A stretch of DNA of 64,000 bases from contig JBCBRM010000009.1 of NCBI GenBank assembly GCA_039819665.1, positions 1-64,000 of the forward strand, read 5' to 3'. Each line of letters opens with the position of its first letter. Position 1 is the first letter of the stretch. Made by a program: the position numbers and the translations under genes. This document shows, in pieces, positions 24,364-33,235 of this stretch. This DNA comes from JAWPMV01 sp039819665 (GTDB lineage: Bacteria; Bacteroidota; Bacteroidia; J057). The notes beneath the pieces were generated by a model, which was given only the letters and a program-made list of their open reading frames with translations, did no database searches and had not been told where the DNA came from.

Positions 24364-27300
24364 ATGAACGACATTAACATTAATTTTTCTGTATTCGGGA
24401 AGAGGATGCGCACGCTGCTATTTTTGTTAAGCGGGCTTTTCTTTTCTCTGAATATTTCTGCACAATCTACTATTAAAGGTAAAGTAGTAGATGCAGAAGG
24501 TTCTACTCCTTTAGAGGGAGTAAATGTAGTAGTAAAAGGTAGTACTAAAGGTGCTATCACAAATTCCGGGGGTGAGTTTAGCCTGGATGAAGTAAAAAGC
24601 TCAGACGTACTTGTATTCTCTTACCTGGGATACGGAACTATGGAGCAGGCAGTCGGTAACGAAACTTTCTTCAACATTTCTTTGGAAGAAGGAGGAATCA
24701 ACCTCGACGAGGTAACGGTAACTGCATTGGGTATCAAGCGTGCCTCCAAGTCATTGGGATATGCTATACAGGAAGTAAGTGGAGAAGATCTTCAGGTTGT
24801 GAAGACTCCTAACTTACTCAACAACCTTACGGGTAAAGTAGCAGGTGTTACCATTACTCAGGGAGGATCAGGGGTAGGTTCTTCTGCCAGAATTGTAATT
24901 CGTGGAGAATCTTCTCTTTCTGGAGACAACCAGCCTCTTTTTGTTGTAAACGGGATTCCCATCAGCAATGCCAATGGTGGTAACGGAAGATCTCAGGGAA
25001 ACCTGGAAGCTGACTATGGGAACGGGGCTGCAGACATTAGCCCGGACGACATTGAAAGCATCTCTATCCTGAGAGGAGCAAATGCAACAGCTCTTTATGG
25101 ATCTCGTGCTGCAAATGGAGTAGTGCTGATCACTACAAAATCAGGAAGAGGAACCAAAGGAATCGGAGTAAGCATTAATTCTTCTACTACGATCGAAAAT
25201 CCTTTGAGAATTCCTGAGTACCAAAATCAGTATGGACAGGGTGCTGGATTCAACTTTGAATTTGTAGATGGATTTGGTTCTGGAACAAATGACAATATTG
25301 ATGAAAGCTGGGGTCCAGCTCTGGATGGTAGAATGCAGGTGCAGCATAATAGTCGTAATGCTGAAGGATTGAGAGCAGGAGACTTTGCCCTTCGTCCAGA
25401 GAACTACACGGATCAGTCTTCTTATGAATTGCTTCCCTGGGTACCACAGCCAGACAATATTGAAAACTTCTTTGAAACAGGGGTTACTACCAACAATAAC
25501 ATCTCTATCACTGCTGCTAACGAAACCAGCAACTTCAGACTTTCTTTCAGCAACCTGTACTCTGAAGGAATTCTCCCAAACACGGATTTGAGAAGAAATG
25601 GTGTAAACCTGGATTTGGGACATAATCTCCTGAACAACCGCCTTCACATCAACACCAATATCAATTACATCAACTCCGGCTCTAACAACCGTCCGAACAA
25701 CTCTTACGGAACAGAAAACATCATGTACCTTTGGGTATGGTTTGGTCGTCAGATCCCTATGGAGACTTTGAGAGATTACTGGCAGCCTGGGCTGGATGGA
25801 ATACAGCAGTTCAACTACAACTACAACTGGCATGACAACCCATACTTCACCATGTTTGAGAACACCAATGGTTTCTCTAAAGATCGTGTATTGGGTAATA
25901 TCAACATCAGCTATGACATCACGGATAATCTGAAGTTCATGGTGAGAACCGGAACTGATGTATTCAATGATTTGAGAGAAGGTCGAAGAGCCTGGAGTAC
26001 TCAGCGTTTCCCCTTGGGACAGTACAGAGAGGATCGCATTTTCTACCGTGAAATGAATACAGACTTCTTGTTGACCTATGATGACAGGATCAGCGACAAT
26101 GTTTCATTAGTAGTTTCTGCCGGGGGGAACCAAATGACTCAAGAGAACAGATTCAATCAGGTTTCTGCTAATGAACTCGCTGTTCCGGGTATCTATAGCT
26201 TCAACAACTCTAATATTCCATTGCTGCAGTCTACTTTCAACAGCAAAAGAAGAATTAACTCTCTGTATGCAAATGCTTCTATCGGAATCAATGATGCGAT
26301 CTACCTGGATCTGGCTGGACGTAATGACTGGTCTTCTACCCTTCCAGAAGCCAACAACTCTTACTTCTACCCATCTGCTTCTCTTTCCTTGATCCTGAAT
26401 GAGATAATCTCTCTTCCTTCCACCGTAACCTTTGCCAAACTAAGGGTAGGGTATGGACAGGTAGGTAATGATACACGTCCTTATTCTTTACAGCCTTATT
26501 TCGAATTCCTTTCTACTCCTTATGGCACTCAGTTGCTGGGAACTGAAGGAAATATTCTTCCTAACCCTGACCTCAAACCTGAAAGACTGACTACTTTTGA
26601 AGTAGGTGCTGACCTGAGATTCTTTGACAACCGTTTAGGACTTGACGTAACCTGGTATCAAAACAATGCTACAGATCAGATCATCAGTATTCCGGTTTCT
26701 CAAACTTCTGGATTTGGATCTAAATTTATCAATGCAGGTGAGATCGAAAGTTCCGGCATCGAAGCTTTGGTGAATATCGGAGTAGTTCGTAATGATGATT
26801 TCAAATGGAATATTGGCATGAACTTCACTTCTGCTAGAAGTAAAGTGATCAGCCTGATTGATGATCTGGAAGTATATCAAATCTCCAACAACTACCTGAG
26901 TGTTCAGGCTCGTTTGGGAGGAAGAATGGGAGACGTTTACGGAACGGGATTCGTATTAGTTGATCCTGCTACTAACTCTACCGTTACAGTTGATGATATT
27001 GAAGATATCGAAGATGACTGGGGGCACCTTTATCAAAATGGTTTCCCAGTAAGAGATCCTAACCTTAGAAAATTGGGGAACTACAATCCTGATTTCATGC
27101 TTGGTATACAAAACCAATTCTCCTTCAAAGGTGTTAACCTGGGATTCCTGGTAGACTGGCGTCAGGGGGGAGTGGTTATGTCTAGAACTCTCCTTATCGG
27201 TGGAACTTCTGGTTTGATGGCTGAAACTGCAGAATTTGATCGCGAGGCAACCACTTTTGTTGGTGGCCAGACGCGTGTTGACGGAGTATCTACATTAGAT

Positions 27301-27666
27301 CGTGATGGATACATCCAGGATGCAGACGGAAACTTTGTGACAAATGATGTCGCTGTTTCTGCCCGCGATTTCTACTGGTCTCACTTTAACAGAGGAAATG
27401 AAGAAGTAGGTATCTACGACGCATCTTTTGTAAAACTTCGCGAGCTAAGCATTGGATATACGTTCGGACCTGGCGTAGCAAATAAAATCGGTGCTCAAAG
27501 CATTTCTCTAAGCCTGATCGGAAGAAATCTCCTTCTTTTCACTGAAAACCCACACTTTGATCCAGAGCTCTTCTCCTATAATGGTAATACAATAGTACCA
27601 GGGGTAGAAGATATGGCTACTCCGAGCAGCCGTAGCTTTGGAGTAAATCTGGGCATCAAATTTTAA
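24364..27666 (+). CDS. susC: SusC/RagA-type TonB-dependent outer-membrane transporter
   Basis: A 1100-residue outer-membrane importer for glycans or peptides, working with the SusD lipoprotein encoded next. In order it has a signal peptide (LFFSLNISAQ), a carboxypeptidase-regulatory-like domain (KGKVVDAEGSTPLEGVNVVV), a plug domain with the SusC signature (ADISPDDIESISILRGANATALYGSRAANGV) and a 22-strand barrel. The barrel ends in the aromatic residue of FGVNLGIKF. The ATG at 24364 is chosen two codons after a TTG. The substrate is unknown; nearby sulfatases and a sialidase-fold protein suggest a sulfated or acidic glycan. Confidence 0.95.
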   Translation: MNDININFSVFGKRMRTLLFLLSGLFFSLNISAQSTIKGKVVDAEGSTPLEGVNVVVKGSTKGAITNSGGEFSLDEVKSSDVLVFSYLGYGTMEQAVGNETFFNISLEEGGINLDEVTVTALGIKRASKSLGYAIQEVSGEDLQVVKTPNLLNNLTGKVAGVTITQGGSGVGSSARIVIRGESSLSGDNQPLFVVNGIPISNANGGNGRSQGNLEADYGNGAADISPDDIESISILRGANATALYGSRAANGVVLITTKSGRGTKGIGVSINSSTTIENPLRIPEYQNQYGQGAGFNFEFVDGFGSGTNDNIDESWGPALDGRMQVQHNSRNAEGLRAGDFALRPENYTDQSSYELLPWVPQPDNIENFFETGVTTNNNISITAANETSNFRLSFSNLYSEGILPNTDLRRNGVNLDLGHNLLNNRLHINTNINYINSGSNNRPNNSYGTENIMYLWVWFGRQIPMETLRDYWQPGLDGIQQFNYNYNWHDNPYFTMFENTNGFSKDRVLGNINISYDITDNLKFMVRTGTDVFNDLREGRRAWSTQRFPLGQYREDRIFYREMNTDFLLTYDDRISDNVSLVVSAGGNQMTQENRFNQVSANELAVPGIYSFNNSNIPLLQSTFNSKRRINSLYANASIGINDAIYLDLAGRNDWSSTLPEANNSYFYPSASLSLILNEIISLPSTVTFAKLRVGYGQVGNDTRPYSLQPYFEFLSTPYGTQLLGTEGNILPNPDLKPERLTTFEVGADLRFFDNRLGLDVTWYQNNATDQIISIPVSQTSGFGSKFINAGEIESSGIEALVNIGVVRNDDFKWNIGMNFTSARSKVISLIDDLEVYQISNNYLSVQARLGGRMGDVYGTGFVLVDPATNSTVTVDDIEDIEDDWGHLYQNGFPVRDPNLRKLGNYNPDFMLGIQNQFSFKGVNLGFLVDWRQGGVVMSRTLLIGGTSGLMAETAEFDREATTFVGGQTRVDGVSTLDRDGYIQDADGNFVTNDVAVSARDFYWSHFNRGNEEVGIYDASFVKLRELSIGYTFGPGVANKIGAQSISLSLIGRNLLLFTENPHFDPELFSYNGNTIVPGVEDMATPSSRSFGVNLGIKF

Positions 27667-27698
27667 TCTCTGTTCAACACCACTATAATTAGATAAAG

Positions 27699-29138
27699 AT
27701 GAAATCTATTCATATAAAATTGATCGCTGTTTTCATGCTCATCTTCGGCTTACAGGCTTGTACAAATGAGTTTGAGGAGATCAATGACAACCCCAACTTC
27801 CCAACAGTTGATGAGGCTAACCCAGCCTTGATCCTGCCAAAGATTCTCTTTGAAACAGGCAATCATATGACCGCCCGCATTGGATGGAACCTTGGTAACA
27901 TCATCGCTCAGTTAGTTGCTACCAACAACTTCACAGGTACTGACCGTTATCTGCTTGGTACCTACGAAAGTACCTGGAACCTCATGTACCGTAACATGAG
28001 AGATGCCAATAACCTCGAAGCACTAGGTGAATCTATTAACAATCCTGCTTATCAGGGGGCCGCAATCACTTTACGTGCCTGGATGTTGGCTCAGCTAACT
28101 GAAATGTGGGGAGATGTTCCGTATACTGAGGCTTTGCAAGGAAAGAACAATGAGTTCTTGCCGAAATATGATGCACAGGAAGATCTTTACCCTATCATCC
28201 TTGCTGACCTGGAAAGAGCTGCTGGACTTTCTGCAGAAGGAGGTTCTATGAGTGGCGATATCCTATTTGATGGAGATAACCTGAAATGGCAAAGACTGGC
28301 AAACTCTCTTCGCCTCCGTTACCTCATGAGACTGGAAAACAAATGGGGTGATCTGGGTATTAATGGTGCTCAGGAAATGCAAGCCATCGTAAACTCTGGA
28401 ATCATCTTTACTGGAAATGAGGACAACGCAGCTGTTCCTTACTTAGCGGGTACCAACAGATGGCCTTTGAACACGGCTCGTGTAGGTTCTTTTGACGAAA
28501 AAAGAATGAGCCAAACTATTGAGACTGTATTGAAAGATCTCAATGATCCGCGTATGCCTATCCTATTCCGTCAGGTTGATAATCCTTCAAGCACTGACTT
28601 TGTCGGGGTACCAAATGGACTTTCTGAGGATGCTGCTTCAAACTTTAATGGAGGTGCTAACAATCAGTCAAGATTGGGAACTCGTTTCCGTGAAGAGCCA
28701 GCTGCTGTCGAAATGGTGATCATGCACTACTCTGAATTACAGTTTATCCTGGCTGAAGCCGCTCAAAAAGGATACATCAGTGGAGATGCTGCTTTCTACT
28801 ACCAAAATGGTATCAATGGAAACATGAACTACCTCGGTATTACTGAAACAGCTGCTTATCTTGCTGAAGCTAATGTAGCTTTGACTACAAATGAGCTGGA
28901 GCGCATTGCTACCCAAAAGTGGTTATCTCTTTTCATGGTAGGAAATGAAGCCTGGTTCGATTACAGAAGAACTGGTTTGCCTGTTCTTTCTCCTGGACCT
29001 AATGCCGTACTGAATCAACTACCCGTAAGAATCCAATATCCTGGAAGTGAGCAGGTATTAAATGGCGGTAGCTATCAGGCTGCAGTTTCTAGCCAGGGAG
29101 CGGACGAAAACACCACCATGATGTGGTTACTTCAATAA
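27699..29138 (+). CDS. susD: SusD/RagB-family glycan-binding lipoprotein (SusD-like_2)
   Basis: A 479-residue outer-membrane lipoprotein that lids the SusC channel and binds the substrate. The lipobox is IFGLQAC (C21). The sequence carries SusD-like_2 landmarks: NEFEEINDNPNFPTVD near the N-terminus, TPR-like helices such as AWMLAQLTEMWGDVPYTEAL, and LERIATQKWLSLFMVGNEAW with FDYRRTGLP near the end. It follows susC after 30 bases and precedes a strong terminator, so susCD is a two-gene unit. Confidence 0.94.
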   Translation: MKSIHIKLIAVFMLIFGLQACTNEFEEINDNPNFPTVDEANPALILPKILFETGNHMTARIGWNLGNIIAQLVATNNFTGTDRYLLGTYESTWNLMYRNMRDANNLEALGESINNPAYQGAAITLRAWMLAQLTEMWGDVPYTEALQGKNNEFLPKYDAQEDLYPIILADLERAAGLSAEGGSMSGDILFDGDNLKWQRLANSLRLRYLMRLENKWGDLGINGAQEMQAIVNSGIIFTGNEDNAAVPYLAGTNRWPLNTARVGSFDEKRMSQTIETVLKDLNDPRMPILFRQVDNPSSTDFVGVPNGLSEDAASNFNGGANNQSRLGTRFREEPAAVEMVIMHYSELQFILAEAAQKGYISGDAAFYYQNGINGNMNYLGITETAAYLAEANVALTTNELERIATQKWLSLFMVGNEAWFDYRRTGLPVLSPGPNAVLNQLPVRIQYPGSEQVLNGGSYQAAVSSQGADENTTMMWLLQ

Positions 29139-29187
29139 GACGATTAGTAATTTGAATACAATTAAGTAGAAAGGCGAATTGTAAGCG

Positions 29188-29220
29188 TAGGGGACAGATC
29201 AGAATCTGTCCCCTATTTTT
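29188..29220 (+). terminator. Strong terminator after susD
   Basis: TAGGGGACAGAT (29188-29199) pairs perfectly over 12 bp with ATCTGTCCCCTA (29204-29215), with a 4-nt loop (CAGA) and then TTTTT. This is one of the clearest intrinsic terminators in the window. Confidence 0.92.
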
Positions 29221-29290
29221 ATATAAAGGATGAAACTTGCCATTCAGCCAAAAGAATGCTAACATGAAGTAAGCCTTAAACAATCCTCAA

Positions 29291-31072
29291 ATGAAAAAGC
29301 TACTACTACTTCTCTTCCTATGGGTTTGGGCAATATCTCCAAGCCTTTCTCAAACTGATTTTCTCATTGAAGCCGAAAGTTTCCTGGACAAAGGAGGCTG
29401 GGTGAGCGATCCCCAATTTGTCGAGCAGATGGGGTCCCCTTATCTTATGGCCCACGGTATGGGAAAGCCTGTGAGGAACGCATCCACGGAAGTTGTCCTC
29501 AAAGAAAAAGGAACCTACCACATCTGGGCCCGAACCAAAAACTGGGTGCCAGGCAATTGGGAAGCGCCGGGTAGATTTCAGCTGGTGGTAGATGGAGAAA
29601 AAATGGATCAGGTATTAGGATTGGGGCCGGATTGGAATTGGGAGTATCTAGGGGAAAAGAAGCTCAGTTCGAAAAGCTTTAAGATAGAATTGATTGACCT
29701 TACCGGCTTTAATGGACGAGTAGATGCTATCTATTTTAATCAGGAGAAAAAAGTACCTCCGACAGATGTTGAAAAATTGAATGCCTGGAGACCAGATAAG
29801 CTGGGAGAAACGGCAGCACCTGGAGAGACCAAAGAATTTGACCTGGTCATTACGGGGGGAGGAATTGCCGGTTGTGCCGCAGCAATTGCAGCTGCTGAAC
29901 AGGGCATGGAAGTAGCCTTGATTCACGATCGTGGATTGCTGGGAGGAAATGCGAGTAGCGAAATCCGTGTCCATACCCTGGGGATTTACGGAAAATTTGA
30001 GCGCATCCTTCGTATGATTGATACTGAGCATTACCCCAACGGATCAGAAGATGCCAAAAAGGATCAGCTTAAACGCGATAAAAATGTCAAAAGCTATAAA
30101 AACATTCATCTCTTCCTGAACTATAGAGCCTATGATGCAGTGGCCAAAGAAAGCGTCATCCAATACATAGATGCGCGTCATACTTCTAGTGGAGAGAGAA
30201 TTCGCTTCACTTCGCCTTTGTTTGTCGATGCGACAGGTGATGGCTGGATTGGTTATTGGTCGGGTGCAGATTATAGCTATGGAAGAGAGGGGGTTGAGGA
30301 ATATGGAGAAGCCTGGGACAAATGGGGCGAACTCTGGAGTCCTGAGGAGCCGGATAATGCAGTCATGGGTTCCTCTATTCTTTGGATCACAGATCTTACA
30401 ACAGAAGCCCACAATTTCCCGGAGCTCGCCTGGGCCAAGGATGTAGCCAATGAACATGAAGCAACCGCTGGCGAATGGTACTGGGAGTTTTCAAGAAATG
30501 ACTTGCATCAGATCGAAGATGGGGAAGAAATTCGGGACCATATGCTCAGAGCCATCTTTGGCTCCTTTTCCAATGCCAAGCAAAAACCCGAAAATGCCAA
30601 CTACAAATTGAAGTGGGTTTCTTATCTACTGGGGAAAAGAGAATCGCGGAGACTGATGGGCGATCACATCTTTACCTTCAGAGACGTACTGGATCAGGTG
30701 AAATTTCCCGATTCAGTTGTGGTCGAAACCCGGGAAGTGGACATTCACTTTCAGCAAAATCTTCAGGACGAAAATAAACCGGATTTTCTTTCGACCGCCC
30801 TCTTCTATAAAACCGATGCCTACTACATTCCTTATCGCAGTCTTTACTCTCGAAATGTCAGCAACCTCTTCATGGCGGGTCGCTGTTTCAGCTGTTCGCA
30901 TGTGGGGCTGGGAGGACCTCGGGTAATGCGTACGACTGGTCAGATGGGAGCGGCAGTGGGTTTTGCAGCATCGCTATGCAAAAAGTATAAAGTAAATCCC
31001 CGAGACATCTATACGGATCATCTTGAGGAATACATGAAACTCATTATGGAGCAGCAATGGCGCGAGCGGTAG
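29291..31072 (+). CDS. Exported FAD-dependent oxidoreductase with N-terminal CBM-like domain
   Basis: A 593-residue protein with a signal peptide (LFLWVWAISPSLSQ). Residues 25-155 form a beta-sandwich like carbohydrate-binding or golvesin-type modules (YHIWARTKNWVPGNWEAPGR). From about 185 comes an FAD_oxidored domain with dinucleotide motif VITGGGIAGCAAAIAAAEQG and a C-terminal flavin segment (LFMAGRCFSCSHVGLGGPRV). Such proteins are common in polysaccharide-utilisation loci and may oxidise a sugar. The last 16 bases overlap the next gene, indicating translational coupling. Confidence 0.88.
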   Translation: MKKLLLLLFLWVWAISPSLSQTDFLIEAESFLDKGGWVSDPQFVEQMGSPYLMAHGMGKPVRNASTEVVLKEKGTYHIWARTKNWVPGNWEAPGRFQLVVDGEKMDQVLGLGPDWNWEYLGEKKLSSKSFKIELIDLTGFNGRVDAIYFNQEKKVPPTDVEKLNAWRPDKLGETAAPGETKEFDLVITGGGIAGCAAAIAAAEQGMEVALIHDRGLLGGNASSEIRVHTLGIYGKFERILRMIDTEHYPNGSEDAKKDQLKRDKNVKSYKNIHLFLNYRAYDAVAKESVIQYIDARHTSSGERIRFTSPLFVDATGDGWIGYWSGADYSYGREGVEEYGEAWDKWGELWSPEEPDNAVMGSSILWITDLTTEAHNFPELAWAKDVANEHEATAGEWYWEFSRNDLHQIEDGEEIRDHMLRAIFGSFSNAKQKPENANYKLKWVSYLLGKRESRRLMGDHIFTFRDVLDQVKFPDSVVVETREVDIHFQQNLQDENKPDFLSTALFYKTDAYYIPYRSLYSRNVSNLFMAGRCFSCSHVGLGGPRVMRTTGQMGAAVGFAASLCKKYKVNPRDIYTDHLEEYMKLIMEQQWRER

Positions 31073-32160
31073 TTCTGGGATTCTTCTTTTTTTGCTCTTT
31101 CCTATTTTCTCTGGCTGATGGAGGAAAGGCCAAGCCCCTCTTTTTCGAAATGGGGGAGGAGTACAGGAAAGTAGCTCAGGAGCAGGAGGTATTTTTGTTT
31201 CGGGGGAAAGATTCGCTTCCCGAACATCAGATGCTCCTACTTTCAGACTCAGTGGGCAATCCTCTCCTCTTTTATGCAGACATCTATACACCCGTTTGCA
31301 TAGACAATATTTGCAAACCCGTTCAGATTGAAATTTATTGGGATTTGCTGGGCGAATACGTAGGCTTTGCTCTCCAGAAAAATCAGCCTCTGACCAAGTT
31401 TGACCACGAAGAATTTGAGCCTGATGATTATGAAAAATTCCATGCCCTGATGCTGGATGATCATTCGGTTTTGGATAGAAGCAAGATGGAGGACTTGTTT
31501 GACAAAAATGCCAAAGTTGAGCCGGACAAAGAGCAGGTGGTTTACAATGGAGTAGAAGTAGATGCGGTTTCTGAGCCTACCAAGAAAGTGATCCGCGAAT
31601 CCACAGTTGAGGGAGCCCTCTATTCCTGCTACACCTTATGGCATTTGGTTAATGGAGAATCCAGTCGAAAGATCAAGAATTATTTTTCGGAAATATATAA
31701 TGATAGATTTTCCACCTATCTACTCGATTCACCTTACGAAAGCTACCAGCGCTTTGCCCTAAAAAAACTGACACCCGAAGCTTACCTCGACTTCCGCCCT
31801 CAAATCCTGCATATACTTGAAAGTGCTTCTCCCTTGACACGCTCTTATGTCTTGAAGAAATTACCGGATGAAGATTGGGCAGACGAAAAGCTCAGCGAGT
31901 TCCTGTATGAGAATTTTTCTAACTGGGATATGAATACGCAGACCTTGTTGTTGAAGCATCTGGAATTTGCGGATGAAAGGGCAGCGCTGTGGCTTTCTAC
32001 TCAGCTTAGCTCGATGAAGAAAAGACAATTGGAGATGTACCTGACATTTTTGCCAAAGAGGCCTGCTGAACTTGACGAAAGGATTAGGCAAGCTTTGGAG
32101 GAGAAAGTTCAGTCTGATTATAACTATACTTATCTGATTAAGGCTTATTTGGGGTCATAA
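31057..32160 (+). CDS. Exported protein with HEAT-like repeats, coupled to the FAD oxidoreductase
   Basis: A 367-residue protein with a hydrophobic leader (GFFFFCSFLFSLADGG). Residues 75-130 hold two cysteines, C81 and C86 (YTPVCIDNICKPVQ), followed by YWDLLGEYVGFAL and PLTKFDHEEFEPDDYEKFH. That pattern recurs in redox-associated exported proteins, but I cannot name the family. Residues 230-365 are helical and HEAT-like. It starts inside the end of the oxidoreductase gene. The paired cysteines and the coupling suggest an electron-transfer or assembly partner, which is inference. Confidence 0.6.
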   Translation: MARAVVLGFFFFCSFLFSLADGGKAKPLFFEMGEEYRKVAQEQEVFLFRGKDSLPEHQMLLLSDSVGNPLLFYADIYTPVCIDNICKPVQIEIYWDLLGEYVGFALQKNQPLTKFDHEEFEPDDYEKFHALMLDDHSVLDRSKMEDLFDKNAKVEPDKEQVVYNGVEVDAVSEPTKKVIRESTVEGALYSCYTLWHLVNGESSRKIKNYFSEIYNDRFSTYLLDSPYESYQRFALKKLTPEAYLDFRPQILHILESASPLTRSYVLKKLPDEDWADEKLSEFLYENFSNWDMNTQTLLLKHLEFADERAALWLSTQLSSMKKRQLEMYLTFLPKRPAELDERIRQALEEKVQSDYNYTYLIKAYLGS

Positions 32161-32216
32161 GGTTCCAAAATGAAGTGGGGGATATGTGATATACTTGAAT
32201 TTTAGTAGCTTGAGCT

Positions 32217-33020
32217 ATGGCAGAGAAGATTCATATAGATGGACAGGAAATATCAGTCAAAATTGTTAATGATCAGGATTATATCTCATTAACGGATATG
32301 TCCAATTGGGACAATTCTGAGAATTCGAGGAATAGGATTGCAAACTGGATGAGGCTCAAAAATACCCTTGCCTTTCTGGGTCTATGGGAGAATAAATACA
32401 ATCCAGACTTTAAATACTTCGAATTCGAAGTATTTAAAAATCAAGCAGGTGAAAATTCATTCGCTATAAATCCAAAACAATGGATTGAAGGGACACAAGC
32501 TATCGGAATAGTTTCAAAGAAAGGTAGGTCTGGAGGTACATTTGCACATGTCGATATTGCCTTCGAGTTTGCTACCTGGCTAAGTCCTGAATTTAAATTT
32601 AACCTAATAACAGAGTTCAAAAGACTTAGATCTGAAGAAATGCAAAGGCAGCGTTTAGAGTGGAATGCAGGTCGAGAATTGGCCCGCCTTAATTATCCAA
32701 TCCAGACAGCAGCAATTCAGGAATCTACCCAAAGCCTGGAAGACAAGAAAAAAGGGGGCATCTATGCTAGTGAAGCCGACCTCATCAATCGCATTGTTTT
32801 TGGTCTTACTGCAAAACAATGGAGAGCCGCAAATCCGAAAGCTAAAGGAAACATCCGGGACTATGCAAGTACCGCTCAAAATACCATAATCGGAAATCTT
32901 GAAAGTTTTAATTCTGAGCTTATTCGGAAAGGAGCAAGTTTTGAGGCCCGAGAGAAAGCCTTGGGAGACATGGCCACTTTTCAAGCTGAGATACTGAATA
33001 AAAAGTATTTGGCTGATTGA
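32217..33020 (+). CDS. KilA-N domain protein
   Basis: A 267-residue protein with a KilA-N DNA-binding-type domain over residues 10-130 (DYISLTDMSNW, RIANWMRLKNTLAFLGLWE, GRSGGTFAHVDIAFEFATWL). A helical C-terminal half follows (EKALGDMATFQAEILNKKY). KilA-N proteins are typical of phages and other mobile elements, though many bacteria carry single chromosomal copies. No phage gene is adjacent, so it may be a remnant of transfer. The start at 32217 follows the HEAT-like gene by 57 bases. Confidence 0.85.
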   Translation: MAEKIHIDGQEISVKIVNDQDYISLTDMSNWDNSENSRNRIANWMRLKNTLAFLGLWENKYNPDFKYFEFEVFKNQAGENSFAINPKQWIEGTQAIGIVSKKGRSGGTFAHVDIAFEFATWLSPEFKFNLITEFKRLRSEEMQRQRLEWNAGRELARLNYPIQTAAIQESTQSLEDKKKGGIYASEADLINRIVFGLTAKQWRAANPKAKGNIRDYASTAQNTIIGNLESFNSELIRKGASFEAREKALGDMATFQAEILNKKYLAD

Positions 33021-33235
33021 GTCCTTAAGTCAGGATAAAGGCGTTCCAGCACATAATTTGGCAGAAGTGTCTCCGAGAAAGGCATTTTTTAAAATACATA
33101 TCTATTGCTTTCTACATCCCAAAGATCTGGAAATAGGTGCATGAGTACTAGCTTGACAATTCCATCATAGCTAAGACGTAAGTCTTTAAAATATAAGTTC
33201 ACTTGATTCAGCTTCCGGCATAAGTCGAATTTTCC

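Noticed and set aside
25141..25833. 230-codon minus-strand frame inside susC
   Set aside because: It is a shadow of the SusC gene, which is intact over 1100 codons.
32217..33020. Prophage or integrative element around the KilA-N gene
   Set aside because: No integrase, capsid, portal or attachment repeat was seen on either side.
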